DNA from: Lachnospiraceae bacterium
GTDB lineage: Bacteria > Bacillota > Clostridia > Lachnospirales > Lachnospiraceae
Direction of reading: 5' to 3'
NCBI GenBank assembly: GCA_022510745.1
Contig: JAFLSY010000004.1
Span: 1-64,000 of the forward strand
DNA length: 64,000 nucleotides
Part shown: positions 1 to 8,254 of the stretch, in pieces
Layout of the letters: each line of letters starts with the position of its first letter
Numbering within the stretch: the first letter of the stretch is position 1
Notes under the pieces: model-generated
The model's database searches: none
Told to the model about the DNA's origin: nothing
Seen by the model: only the letters and a program-made list of their open reading frames with translations
Position numbers and translations under genes: made by a program

Positions 1-6
1 AAAAAA

Positions 7-52
7 GCGGCGTTCCTTTTCTCCCGGTTAAGGGATTGAGAAACGCCGCTTG
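7..52. repeat. Inverted repeat at left edge
   Basis: A perfect 10-bp inverted repeat (AAGCGGCGTT and AACGCCGCTT) encloses about 26 bases; a short TCTC/GAGA pair extends it inward. It could be a terminator of a gene left of the window or a recombination or hairpin element. It lies just before the DNA where the first gene is truncated. From 53 to 250 there is no supportable gene; the only other structure is a short direct repeat (GTAGTAAATC, GTAGTAAATT) near 155-180. Confidence 0.5.
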
Positions 53-253
53 TGTACGTCGTATTCAATTTTCATTTGGTCTGTCAATGCTGATGTGGTG
101 TATCGTTGGGCTTTCTATCTCGCAGAAATAAGGGTGCATATCAAGGCGCAATCCGCAAAAGTAGTAAATCAGTAGTAAATTTGGCTTCATGTCCTGCGAA
201 ACTGCCCGTAAATCAAGGGCTTTTTGAGATAATCAACATTTTTATATGAAAAT

Positions 254-1183
254 GTGACGGGTTTTGCCGATTTGCCAAATGAAATTCCAAATACGTTAGA
301 AACCAAGTTTGCAAGTGCGTCAGCAGGAAAAGTCTTTGTTGCAGTAGGAATATTACAACTAATAGAGCAGGGAAAGATAAAATTTGATGATACTTTAGGA
401 GAACTTCTTGATCTTGAATTAAACAATATTGACAGAGACGTTACAGTAAGGCAACTTTTGGTTCATACATCCGGTGTGCCTGATTATTTTGATGAAAGCA
501 TTATGAACGAATATGAGGATCTGTGGATAGACTACCCGAATTATAAAATCAGACATAATAGTGATTTACTTCCTCTGTTTATAAATAAGCCCATGATGTA
601 TCCGAAAGGTGAAAAGTTTCAATATAATAATTCGGGTTATGTGTTACTTGCTATGATCATTGAAAAAGTGTCAGGAATGTATTTTGACCAATATCTGCAA
701 ACGAATATTTTTGATGTATGTGGTATGAAGTCAACCGGTTATTATGAGTTGGACAAACTGCCTTCAAAATGTGCCAATAATTATATTTATTGTGCTGATA
801 CAAACGATTTTCGTACAAATATATTTTCTGTTGATGTTAAGGGAACAGGCGCAGGTGGCGCTTTTATTACAGTAAAAGATATTACCGGATTTTGGATTAA
901 CTTGTTGGAAGGTAGGTTGATCTCAAAAGAATTGGTGTCAAAAATGCTTAGCAAACAAAGCGGAGATGGTATTGATACAGAAGAAGGTTACTATGGATAT
1001 GGTGTATGGATCATTGATAATCCAAAGGGCAGGGATTTTGCATATTTTCAAGGTTGTGATCCCGGAGTGAGTTTTATTTCAGAGTACAACCCAAATAATG
1101 GAATGATTTCTGTTTTAGTAAGTAACTATGGAGATAATGTGTGGAAAGAAATGAGAAAAATAAGGCAGATTTTCTATAAATAA
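254..1183 (+). CDS. Serine hydrolase, beta-lactamase class C/PBP-like, 5'-truncated
   Basis: Beta-lactamase-related serine hydrolase of 309 residues. It shows the nucleophile motif S23-A-G-K26 and the Tyr-x-Asn motif Y124-N-N126. Family members usually begin 20-30 residues before the first conserved block. Here the frame reads upstream as Y-E-N-V-T-G, which looks like genuine coding sequence, until a stop at 230. There is no ribosome binding site before the GTG at 254. I infer that the 5' end was lost at a recombination junction near 230-245. No signal peptide is left, so the location of the product and whether it is made are uncertain. The substrate cannot be told from sequence. Confidence 0.65.
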   Translation: MTGFADLPNEIPNTLETKFASASAGKVFVAVGILQLIEQGKIKFDDTLGELLDLELNNIDRDVTVRQLLVHTSGVPDYFDESIMNEYEDLWIDYPNYKIRHNSDLLPLFINKPMMYPKGEKFQYNNSGYVLLAMIIEKVSGMYFDQYLQTNIFDVCGMKSTGYYELDKLPSKCANNYIYCADTNDFRTNIFSVDVKGTGAGGAFITVKDITGFWINLLEGRLISKELVSKMLSKQSGDGIDTEEGYYGYGVWIIDNPKGRDFAYFQGCDPGVSFISEYNPNNGMISVLVSNYGDNVWKEMRKIRQIFYK

Positions 1184-1230
1184 TCGTGACGCTATATGTT
1201 AGGTAGGCATTATACCTTCTTGATAAAAAG

Positions 1231-1302
1231 AGACATCTGTAAAATCTCCTGAAAAATAATACTTTGTGGAAACTCTGAGAACTGTGATGGTAAGGAGGAA
1301 CG
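1231..1302 (+). repeat. Repeated leader module A, copy 1
   Basis: About 72 bp starting AGACATCTGTAAAAT and ending in a strong AGGAGG ribosome binding site. A near copy lies at 30264-30336. The two stand before unrelated reading frames, so the leader with its ribosome binding site appears to have moved or been duplicated separately from the gene it drives. Confidence 0.7.
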
Positions 1303-1306
1303 ACAT

Positions 1307-1432
1307 ATGGCTCCAGTGAGCTTGATGCGGGATAAGTTTTCCAAGGATTATACGATTGAGACAGTCCTGCATCTGCTCATAGCGCATTTTAATCTATCTG
1401 AGGAAGAAGCAAAGGCTAAGATTGATGAGTAA
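1307..1432 (+). CDS. Small protein of 41 residues
   Basis: The ATG lies well placed behind AAGGAGGAACGAC, an excellent ribosome binding site. The product is charged and probably helical, with a C-terminal run of Glu, Lys and Ala. I do not recognise a family. It follows leader module A and precedes another short hypothetical frame by 2 nt. It could be a real small protein or the tail of a longer gene joined to a new leader by recombination. Confidence 0.5.
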   Translation: MAPVSLMRDKFSKDYTIETVLHLLIAHFNLSEEEAKAKIDE

Positions 1433-1434
1433 TT

Positions 1435-1689
1435 TTGAAAAAAGCAAGTATATATATGATGGAGCTAAAAGCAATGGTATTGAAAAAAGGAAAAAGAAAA
1501 CTTATATATAATGAGACCGTTTTTTACTGGTATGTTAGAAAAAAGCCTGAAGGAATTCCCCGAATTCATATATTGTCAGAAGATAAACAAATAAATTTGG
1601 AATTATCTCCATTTGACACGGAGCTACCAGTAACACCTGAAGAAATTAAAAAGAAATTAAAAAGATATTTTGATAAAAACAAGATATGA
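1435..1689 (+). CDS. Hypothetical protein, about 75-84 residues, possibly partial
   Basis: Short basic protein with a YWYVRKKPEG core followed by beta-prone sequence and a lysine-rich C-terminal helix. No family is assigned. The longest frame begins at TTG 1435; ATGs at 1456 and 1459 are possible, but none has a convincing ribosome binding site. The start is therefore uncertain and the gene may be a 5'-truncated remnant. It lies directly after the 41-residue frame in the same orientation. Confidence 0.4.
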   Translation: MKKASIYMMELKAMVLKKGKRKLIYNETVFYWYVRKKPEGIPRIHILSEDKQINLELSPFDTELPVTPEEIKKKLKRYFDKNKI

Positions 1690-1784
1690 TACAATTTCTA
1701 TGTAGCATAGAGAAAAAGGGTTTGAATCATGCTTGACATGGGCAATAAAATTCAAGTTTGTCTAAAACATATATATTGAAGTAC

Positions 1785-1841
1785 CGAAAATTTCGCAATT
1801 ATCTACCACCTTTTATTGAAGTAACAGCTAATTCATGGTAT
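1785..1841 (+). repeat. Repeated leader module B, copy 1
   Basis: About 57 bp closely matching 26910-26965. Each copy stands before an unrelated gene (a GNAT here, an alpha/beta hydrolase there). It contains TTGAAG, then 17 bases, then TATGAC (TATTAA in the other copy), so it could carry a weak promoter. That role is inference. The rest of 1690-1898 holds no gene. Confidence 0.6.
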
Positions 1842-1898
1842 GACTTTTTATCTCTTTAAAAAATGCGGATTTCCGCAAAAAAATGACGAGGAAAGCAC

Positions 1899-2753
1899 AT
1901 GGAGTTTGCGAGAGAAGAGTATCTGTACAAACTGATAAAAAAGAAATTTGCGGAGGGTGTTATGGACAGCTTTGTAGATGAAAGAGATTATAAAATATTA
2001 GAGAATGATAAATATACATTTTTGGTGCTTACTCGTATTATGGGAGGAAAATGTGAGTTGCTTTTGACTGACCATGAAAAGCTGATCATTTGCTATACGA
2101 GCAATCCCTATCCGGTATGGGTGTGGACTTCGGATGAAGCGTCTGAAGCGGACATGGAGCGGGCCTATCAGCTTGCAGCAAAACACTCCTTATTAGACGG
2201 TGAGCACCGTTTTAACCTCAAGCATGATTTGGCAAATTATTTTATTAAGAGAGCAGCGGAAGACAATAAAAAGATGTCAATCTCTCTCAACATGTATGCG
2301 TATGATTGTCATGAGCTTGTAAAGCCGACTGTAATCGCTGACGGCTCCATTCATCAATGCAGCAGAGATGATGTGGATGAATTGGTGGATTTTTTGGATT
2401 TATTTCATAAAGAAACGGGAATCGACCAAAAGGATCGGGGCAGCTATCGCTTAGATGCGGAAACAAATATCAACGCCGGAAATATGTATTTCTGGAAGGA
2501 CAAGCATGGAAATAATGTCGCAAGCTGCCAGTATGGACCGAACGGGAATATGGCGAGTATCAATCTTGTATTTACCCGTCCTGCATTTCGCAGAAAGCAT
2601 TACGCCGAAAATCTGGTTTATCAGGTTACAAAGCTTGTAATGGAGGCAGGATATAATCCCATGCTATATACAGATGCAGATTATACCGCATCGAATGCTT
2701 GTTACGAGAAGGTCGGATATGTCCTTAAAGGCAAGCTGTGTACTGTAGGCTAA
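1899..2753 (+). CDS. GNAT family N-acetyltransferase, copy A
   Basis: 284-residue protein whose C-terminal half (about residues 140-284) is a GNAT fold. The acetyl-CoA pyrophosphate loop is seen as RPAFRRKHYAENLV, followed by a helix and the terminal YTAS-ACYEKVGY segment typical of GNATs. The N-terminal 130 residues are a variable domain. GNATs transfer acetyl from acetyl-CoA to amines; the acceptor is unknown. The ATG follows GACGAGGAAAGC. A second copy at 21150-21968 differs at only eleven residues over the shared part but has a different N-terminus. The gene end is followed by AAAAAGATAAATTTGAATG, a collapsed version of the array repeat. Confidence 0.85.
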   Translation: MEFAREEYLYKLIKKKFAEGVMDSFVDERDYKILENDKYTFLVLTRIMGGKCELLLTDHEKLIICYTSNPYPVWVWTSDEASEADMERAYQLAAKHSLLDGEHRFNLKHDLANYFIKRAAEDNKKMSISLNMYAYDCHELVKPTVIADGSIHQCSRDDVDELVDFLDLFHKETGIDQKDRGSYRLDAETNINAGNMYFWKDKHGNNVASCQYGPNGNMASINLVFTRPAFRRKHYAENLVYQVTKLVMEAGYNPMLYTDADYTASNACYEKVGYVLKGKLCTVG

Positions 2754-2788
2754 AAAGATAAATTTGAATGTGAAAGGGGAAGAAAACA

Positions 2789-3484
2789 ATGGAGAATCAA
2801 TTAGACCTAATTGCAGAATCGTATGACAGAGGTATTGATTTAGGACGACAAGGTATCAGCTCCTATGAAAATTTTCCCTCTTACATTACGAATCATCCCA
2901 ATTATCCTTTGTTTCAGCAAATGGAGATGAATGAAACACTTTCCGATAGCGGTCGAAAAGAGATTGTCGGGTATCTTATGCCAAAGGTTGGAATGAAGTT
3001 TATTGATTTGGGATGTTGCCTGAACTTGATGTTTCGTGGATATAAAGGCTGGCCGTCTACATATTATGGAGTTGATATCAGCAGAAAAACGATAGAGTTG
3101 CTGCATGAATTTACGGAAAAGAATGATTTAACTGTTGGTGATCTGTATTGTGGTAGTATGCATGCAACCCCATATGATACAAACTTTTTTGATATTGGTG
3201 CGTGCATAGGTTCTCTGGAGTATTTTGAAAAGGATTTTGTGCAGCAAGCAGTTGTAGAGTTTCATCGTATAATGAAACCTAACGGAAAATGTGTCCTTGA
3301 TATTCCGAATGTTGGAAGTCCTGAATTTGAAATTGCAAAGCTGATAGAAGAATATTTGGGCAGACCAGATAAATTTAATTTATCGGTAAAAGAATTTGAA
3401 ACCCTGCTTGATGCTTACTTTGTAATAGACAAAAAAGAAATAGTGGGACCAATGATACAATTTTTTTTGATTTGTAAAAAGTAA
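2789..3484 (+). CDS. Class I SAM-dependent methyltransferase
   Basis: 231-residue Rossmann-fold methyltransferase. Motif I is seen as MKFIDLGCC near residue 70, the acidic strand-2 end as YYGVDIS, and motif IV as FDIGACIGSLEY, followed by the usual RIMKPNGKCVLDI strand. Substrate unknown; the small size and lack of a target domain suggest a small-molecule or peptide substrate. The ATG has a GAAAGGGG ribosome binding site and lies 35 nt after the GNAT gene, so they could be co-transcribed. Confidence 0.8.
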   Translation: MENQLDLIAESYDRGIDLGRQGISSYENFPSYITNHPNYPLFQQMEMNETLSDSGRKEIVGYLMPKVGMKFIDLGCCLNLMFRGYKGWPSTYYGVDISRKTIELLHEFTEKNDLTVGDLYCGSMHATPYDTNFFDIGACIGSLEYFEKDFVQQAVVEFHRIMKPNGKCVLDIPNVGSPEFEIAKLIEEYLGRPDKFNLSVKEFETLLDAYFVIDKKEIVGPMIQFFLICKK

Positions 3485-3518
3485 TGAGTTTTGAAGTCGG
3501 AATTTTAAGGAGAAAAGG

Positions 3519-4007
3519 ATGGATATTGAATTTAGGAAAATTTCAGAGTTCTCTAGAGGTACACTTGTAACTCTTTTGAGAGACGGTTATTCTTTCGAGC
3601 CACGATTCGAGCGTGATTGGCATAAACAATGGCAAGAATTTGATGATTTCTTTTATGATAACCCCCATATTGCCGAGTTTAGCGGATTTATGACAGTTTT
3701 AGAAGGAAAGCCTATCGGATTTGTGTCATGGGATCCAAGAAATTGTCCTGAATCAATAGAGGTCGGACACAACTGCATTATGACTGCATACAAGGGAAAA
3801 GGCTATGGGAAACGTCAGATGCAAGAAGCAGTTCATCGCATGATTAAACAAGGAGCAAAAAAGATAGCCGTTTGTACGAATGAGATTCTTGTCCCTGCTC
3901 AACACACCTACGAAAGTGTGGGTTTTCAATTTGTAAATAAGTGTGAGGAACCATTCTGTTCCGAATATGCAGGGCAAAGAATACATTATGAAATTGTAGT
4001 AAGATAA
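3519..4007 (+). CDS. GNAT family N-acetyltransferase
   Basis: 162-residue single-domain GNAT. The central strand is GFVSWDPRN, the acetyl-CoA loop is Y-K-G-K-G-Y-G-K-R, and the C-terminal portion ends with the usual YESVGF segment. The ATG follows AAGGAGAAAAGG. The stop codon overlaps the 5' arm of the array repeat that starts at 4006, as expected if gene and repeat travel as one unit. Acceptor substrate unknown. Confidence 0.85.
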   Translation: MDIEFRKISEFSRGTLVTLLRDGYSFEPRFERDWHKQWQEFDDFFYDNPHIAEFSGFMTVLEGKPIGFVSWDPRNCPESIEVGHNCIMTAYKGKGYGKRQMQEAVHRMIKQGAKKIAVCTNEILVPAQHTYESVGFQFVNKCEEPFCSEYAGQRIHYEIVVR

Positions 4008-4058
4008 ATTCCGGTTTATCGGGATAAGGGTGTGAGCAACAAATTAGAATTTGCGGGG
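4006..4058 (+). repeat. Array repeat R1 (best-preserved form)
   Basis: Outer arms AAATTC (4006-4011) and GAATTT (4047-4052). Inner hairpin TTATC-GG-GATAA (4016-4027), then GTGTGAGCAACAAATTA. It ends in TGCGGGG, which acts as ribosome binding site for the gene at 4070. This copy sits between an acetyltransferase and an unrelated gene. Confidence 0.75.
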
Positions 4059-4069
4059 CGGAACGAAAA

Positions 4070-4594
4070 ATGGGACAGAATGACTTAGAAATTTATGAAA
4101 GTCTTCGATTCGAGGAATTCAGTCAGGGATGTGAAGGACAGGCATATGGTATGCTCCATGCGATTGAGCCATATTTGCTATCCGATTTTGCATACAAGCA
4201 CTCTTTGATGCGCATATTCTACCGTCCCCTATTTTATATGGGATATGATGATCCGACAACACCGATGACTGTGGTGCATACCTACAGTACCAAAGTGCCA
4301 GATTGCTATAAGGACGCAGGTGCCCTTTATAGGTATATGGAGGAAAATATTCTGCTGACAGCGAAAGTCATTGAGGAACTCAAAATCTGTTGTAATTATT
4401 ATGATGTTAGATATAGTAAGAAACAGAATGCAGTTGTATTCAGAGATTATGTATTTCACGATATTGATGAATTGTGGGAGGTTTTTCTCGAAGATTTCAG
4501 AAAGCTGGATATTCCAGATGATGAAATCCGCAGGATATTTGAGGAAGAATCTAATAGTTATTATCAAAAGGATTTTAACAAAATACAAGCATGA
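4070..4594 (+). CDS. Hypothetical protein, 174 residues
   Basis: Soluble acidic protein without signal peptide or membrane segment. It is rich in aromatic residues (FYRPLFYMGYDD), with helical C-terminal half. I do not recognise a family. The start follows GCGGGGCGGAACG, contributed by repeat R1. It is preceded by a repeat and followed by a gene-poor stretch, so it behaves as a single-gene unit. Confidence 0.65.
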   Translation: MGQNDLEIYESLRFEEFSQGCEGQAYGMLHAIEPYLLSDFAYKHSLMRIFYRPLFYMGYDDPTTPMTVVHTYSTKVPDCYKDAGALYRYMEENILLTAKVIEELKICCNYYDVRYSKKQNAVVFRDYVFHDIDELWEVFLEDFRKLDIPDDEIRRIFEEESNSYYQKDFNKIQA

Positions 4595-4788
4595 TCCTTA
4601 ATTACATTCACCACAACAAACTGACAATGAATATATGGATGGGCGTATGGCATGGGAACCCATAAAAACAGAATGGACACAAACAATGAGATTTCCTCAT
4701 GCCTGAATTGTTTTAAGGAAAGGGTGATTTGATACCAAGAAAATAATATTTGCTAATGCCTTAAAAAATAGGAGGTCAAGCGGACAAC
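4595..4788. other. Gene-free spacer
   Basis: No supportable gene. The segment contains short broken frames (for example ATGAATATATGGATGGG near 4628) that may be gene debris. It ends with AGGAGGTCAAGCGG before the next ATG. Confidence 0.5.
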
Positions 4789-6156
4789 ATGGCAAAAGAT
4801 ATTAATCCTGTAGAAGTTGATTGGAAGAGCGAAAGCGAAGATGTATTATATGCCATTCGGGAAACATATCAGACAGTATATCCCGAACTTTTACAGAAGG
4901 ACTATGATGAACTGGCTGAAAACTATACTGCAGAGGCTACGGAAGATTTCATCAACGCTTTGGGACAAGAATTGTCTACGTTGAATTTATTATTATACGA
5001 AATTAATACAGATAGTGATTCCTATGCTTTAGTTATTATTCCGGTTGAGGACGAAGAAGAATTTAAGAAAACTTTAAAGCAGCAAAAGAAGAGAGGAATA
5101 CTGAAAAAGCAGCCCAGACGTAAATTGGGGAGTAATGCCAAAAGAATTGATTTAGCAAAGCGTCTTCCCTGCGAGAAATTTTCATTATCGGAAGGCTATA
5201 CAACAAATCTTGTGATAGAGTGTTTTGATGACACTTTATGGCTGGATTACAAGCAGCTTGGCACTGAGAGAAAGTTTGATTCGGCTTTACTTAATATTGG
5301 TTCTTGGCCACCTGTGCAAAGTTCAGATTTGGGATTGTGCGTGAGAAAATTCGCAAGAAATGAGGACGGCACTTATGTTGCAATCATACAGAATACTACA
5401 GTTAATGAACAAGGATATTTGTCTGATAAAAACAAAAAGGTCTTGATAGGAAAAGACATAAATACTATCAAAAACTGGCACTGTGTTTATGAGGGGGAAC
5501 ATCTTGATTGGTCAGCAATGATCTGGTTTGAAAACGAATTATTTGTTTCAGACAAAAACAGTGTGTATCATATAAAAAATCCGGATCGGTTTGCCGCTTC
5601 CATAGAAAAGGTATTGGAACTGGACGGTGGGGATGTACGTCTGTTCCCGAAGTTCTTCGTACTGGGTAATACATTATATCTGTACCTTCATCACTCCATT
5701 TATAAATGGGAAAAGACCCGTTCTCTTTTCAAGAGAGGTTTTCAATTCAGAAAAATATATAATCCGGAAGATTTTATGACAGAGAATCTTATCCCTGTTG
5801 GAGATCATAAGGTAGCATTCCAGACACGCCCCGAATATATTGCCAGAGGAGTTACAGAGGCAGAACTGACAGTGCTGGATATCAACACACTGCAAACCGA
5901 AAAATATCCCTGCCACTATGGTTACGTAATGAAATGGACTGAAAACAGAATCTGTGTACTGCCAAGGAATATAACTGGCAATATGCCGATTATTGAGTGC
6001 TTTGATTTTGACAGTAATGAAAAACGCTGTCTCATGTATGGAGCATTAGGAAAAGATGGTATTTGTGATATTTATGAAACTAAATGCGGCACAATTTTAA
6101 GCACTCGGCATTCATTGTACAAAGCAGTTGATCTTTGGAATTATATGAAAGCATAA
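4789..6156 (+). CDS. Hypothetical protein, 455 residues, beta-rich C-terminus
   Basis: Two-part protein. Residues 1-110 are acidic and helical/mixed with a SYALVIIPVEDEEEF strand; a basic KKQPRRK linker follows. The remaining 330 residues consist of repeated short beta strands with W, Y and D at turns (NTLYLYLHHSIYKWEK, for instance), as in a propeller-like fold. No enzyme motif, signal peptide or membrane segment. Not assigned to a named family. The ribosome binding site is AGGAGGTCAAGCGGACAAC before ATG 4789. Confidence 0.65.
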   Translation: MAKDINPVEVDWKSESEDVLYAIRETYQTVYPELLQKDYDELAENYTAEATEDFINALGQELSTLNLLLYEINTDSDSYALVIIPVEDEEEFKKTLKQQKKRGILKKQPRRKLGSNAKRIDLAKRLPCEKFSLSEGYTTNLVIECFDDTLWLDYKQLGTERKFDSALLNIGSWPPVQSSDLGLCVRKFARNEDGTYVAIIQNTTVNEQGYLSDKNKKVLIGKDINTIKNWHCVYEGEHLDWSAMIWFENELFVSDKNSVYHIKNPDRFAASIEKVLELDGGDVRLFPKFFVLGNTLYLYLHHSIYKWEKTRSLFKRGFQFRKIYNPEDFMTENLIPVGDHKVAFQTRPEYIARGVTEAELTVLDINTLQTEKYPCHYGYVMKWTENRICVLPRNITGNMPIIECFDFDSNEKRCLMYGALGKDGICDIYETKCGTILSTRHSLYKAVDLWNYMKA

Positions 6157-6185
6157 GGTATCAAGCGGAACCATTCCAAAGAATG

Positions 6186-6244
6186 AAAATTGATGGATGT
6201 TTATCGGGATAAGGACGTGAACAGCAAATTTGAATTTGACGGGG
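6186..6244 (+). repeat. Array repeat R2
   Basis: Loop intact: TTATC (6201-6205) GG GATAA (6208-6212), then GGACGTGAACAGCAAA. The outer arms are weaker than in R1 (AAAATTG against CAAATTT, one mismatch). It ends with GAATTTGACGGGG, the ribosome binding region of the following GNAT gene. Confidence 0.65.
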
Positions 6245-6264
6245 AGAAAAGGTGGGGATAGTAA

Positions 6265-7041
6265 ATGTTTACAAATCAGAAAATAATGCAGATAGCAATG
6301 AAGCAATCCGCTATAGATTTAAATTCTAAAGAGACTGATTTTTTGGAAAAAGAAAACGTTATAGTCAAGTCTGGTATTGGACCCTTAGCCAGAAAATATT
6401 ATAAAGAACCTATAGCATGCAATTTAGTTTCATATGGTAATAATATTGTCGCTTCGGTAAGTGATGAATATAAAGACGTAGTAGAGGAATATATAGGTAA
6501 ATTCGAGTTCTATCACTGCTTTGAAACGCCTAATTTGCACTGGATTGATGAGCGTATGAGCAAACTGGGACAAAAAGTATGTTTCATGGCAGAATATTTT
6601 TTGCCCGATATGAACAAACTTACTCGTTTGCCGTGTGATTATGAATTGAAATTATTAAAGCAAACGGACTTTAGTGCGTTGTATTTGCCTGAATGGAGTA
6701 ATGCGCTATGCGAAGCACGTAAGGAGTTAGACGTTCTTGGCGTAGGAGCTTATGAAAATGGCAAACTCATTGGTTTGGCCGCATGTTCTGCTGATTGCGA
6801 CAGTATGTGGCAAATTGGAATAGATGTATTACCCGAATATCGCAGAAAAGGCGTTGCGTCTTCATTGACAAGTAATCTGGCAATGGAGATACTAAAAAAG
6901 GGTAAGGTTCCCTTTTATTGCAGTGCTTGGTCAAATATAAGATCATCAAGAAATGCCATTAAAAGCGGATTCATGCCTGCTTGGGTTGAAATGACTGTCA
7001 AACCGGTGGAGATGGTTAATGAAATGAATCAGAAGGGATGA
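6265..7041 (+). CDS. GNAT family N-acetyltransferase, two-part
   Basis: 258-residue protein. The N-terminal half is divergent. The GNAT domain occupies about residues 150-245, with GAYENGKLIGLAACSAD, the strand WQIGIDVLPEY, and the acetyl-CoA loop R-R-K-G-V-A-S. It ends with NIRSSRNAIKSGFMPAW, the usual last helix and strand. This layout is common among larger Firmicutes GNATs of unknown acceptor. The start follows repeat R2; GGTGGGG is the likely ribosome binding site. Confidence 0.8.
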   Translation: MFTNQKIMQIAMKQSAIDLNSKETDFLEKENVIVKSGIGPLARKYYKEPIACNLVSYGNNIVASVSDEYKDVVEEYIGKFEFYHCFETPNLHWIDERMSKLGQKVCFMAEYFLPDMNKLTRLPCDYELKLLKQTDFSALYLPEWSNALCEARKELDVLGVGAYENGKLIGLAACSADCDSMWQIGIDVLPEYRRKGVASSLTSNLAMEILKKGKVPFYCSAWSNIRSSRNAIKSGFMPAWVEMTVKPVEMVNEMNQKG

Positions 7042-7145
7042 ATAAAGAAATCAAGCAAAAGGAATATTTTTTCTACATGTCTATTCGACATTATAATAAA
7101 TTGATGTCCTTTCTAAAAAAATGGGGAAACTCAAATGATCGTGCA

Positions 7146-7174
7146 TTGAAATTAGTATCAGTGAGTAGTATAAT
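7146..7174 (+). promoter_or_regulatory. Sigma-A promoter inside the array
   Basis: TTGAAA (7146-7151), 17-base spacer, perfect TATAAT (7169-7174), about 40 nt upstream of the DUF1266 gene. This unit brings its own promoter. The rest of 7042-7214 has no gene. Confidence 0.7.
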
Positions 7175-7214
7175 GAAAAAATGTTAAAAATACATATAGG
7201 AAGGGGAGTAAAAA

Positions 7215-7772
7215 ATGGGACTTTTTGGATTATTTGGAGGTAATAAGAGCAATCCTGAGGATTCGATTCCACAGAATGATGCAGAGAGATGGACAGTAGG
7301 GGTGTATGCATTGTGGTCGGAATATTGTGGGGGCAGTTATAAATATTTCGGTGGCTATGAGAAGAATCGTTCCAACGCGAGTATGGTCAGAAGCGTGCTA
7401 AACCGTGACTGGGTAGTATCCGGCAAGGAGAGTCTTTTAGACATGGTTGACTACATACTCAAGGAAGAAAACCGCGAGGCGGGCGAGGAGGAAAAGCGTG
7501 CCTTCGATTATGGCTGTGCGGGAAACATGCTTGCGAGAGGTTATATCGGCGGATATCTGACCAAAGAGGAGTTGATGGCGGAATCTGCGAAGGTGGCAAA
7601 GGCGATCCGCGCACATTACAACTCGTGGCAGGAGTATGCGCAGCAGTATATTACAGGTGTTGGCATGGAGAGCGGTGTTGCCGATAAACAGGAAAAGTTT
7701 CGGGAAATCTATGAGCGGCTTGTGGCAATTCCGAACGGTCCTTATACTGTAAAATGGGATACGCCGTTGTAG
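7215..7772 (+). CDS. DUF1266 domain protein
   Basis: 185 residues. The C-terminal part carries the DUF1266 pattern: RAFDYGCAGNMLARGYIGGYL, then an alpha-rich stretch and YNSWQEYAQQYITGVG. The family occurs in many bacteria, often in polymorphic-toxin immunity neighbourhoods, but has no established biochemical function. The N-terminal glycine-rich GLFGLFGG is short and not a signal peptide. Ribosome binding site GGAAGGGGAG and an adjacent consensus promoter make expression likely. Confidence 0.8.
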   Translation: MGLFGLFGGNKSNPEDSIPQNDAERWTVGVYALWSEYCGGSYKYFGGYEKNRSNASMVRSVLNRDWVVSGKESLLDMVDYILKEENREAGEEEKRAFDYGCAGNMLARGYIGGYLTKEELMAESAKVAKAIRAHYNSWQEYAQQYITGVGMESGVADKQEKFREIYERLVAIPNGPYTVKWDTPL

Positions 7773-7835
7773 GAGATTGTAGGAGCATATGAGCACAATT
7801 GTGACGTTAAAAAAGGGGGAAGGTCGCACATAAGT

Positions 7836-7967
7836 TTGAATTGTAAAAGTGAATTAAAATATGATATTGCAACTGCGATTGCTTCTGTTATGAAATCTTC
7901 TTTCGGTTGTTTAGAAAAAGTTGATGTTAATAAAACAGATACTTTTATGGAAATAGCAAAAAAATAA
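7836..7967 (+). pseudogene. Short gene remnant, 43 codons
   Basis: An open frame without a good start codon (TTG at 7836) or ribosome binding site. It encodes a plausible soluble segment containing MKSSFGCLEKVDVNK. It probably is the 3' end of a lost cassette gene. Family not recognised. Confidence 0.3.
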
Positions 7968-8090
7968 AAATGACTTATCACTTTAAATTGTAGATATGTC
8001 TAGAAAACACTAAGCAACTGTCATTATGAAAGGGACATAACAAGCGGTAGTACATTATGGTTTGGTTGATTTTATTATTTCAAAAAAGAT

Positions 8091-8168
8091 AGCAAAACCA
8101 GCCGGATCAGTCAACGGTAAAATGAACGCCGCTTCGCGCCGCCGTTGACAGCTTCGTCTGGTTTTGCT
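8091..8168. repeat. Long two-arm imperfect palindrome
   Basis: Outer arms AGCAAAACCAG (8091-8101) and CTGGTTTTGCT (8158-8168) are perfect complements. So are inner arms GTCAACGG (8110-8117) and CCGTTGAC (8142-8149). Symmetric 8-nt spacers separate outer from inner arms, and a GC-rich tip CGC-CGCTTC-GCG lies in the middle. It is much more GC-rich than its surroundings. The double-box geometry resembles a folded recombination site or a mobile-element hairpin; no gene overlaps it. Confidence 0.8.
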
Positions 8169-8179
8169 GATGGGTAATC

Positions 8180-8212
8180 AAGGGGCAACAGCCTAAAGTG
8201 CTGCCGCCCCTT
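8180..8212. terminator. Terminator-like hairpin
   Basis: AAGGGGC (8180-8186) pairs with GCCCCTT (8206-8212), with AGC/GCT pairing inside. There is only a short T run, so it may instead belong to the mobile palindrome just upstream. It is convergent with the DUF6061 gene. Confidence 0.45.
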
Positions 8213-8254
8213 TGAATTACAAAAAATAGAGTTCTGTTCCTAAAGTTGTGCTTA

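Noticed and set aside
1863..1874. Terminator GCGGATTTCCGC before the first GNAT
   Set aside because: The stem is short, the loop too small, and it is followed by A rather than T, so it is not a convincing rho-independent terminator.
4006..4058. Riboswitch or T-box leader
   Set aside because: The repeat is 45-60 nt, precedes genes of unrelated function, lacks a terminator or anti-terminator partner and has no T-box or known riboswitch motif. A regulatory RNA role is not excluded, however.
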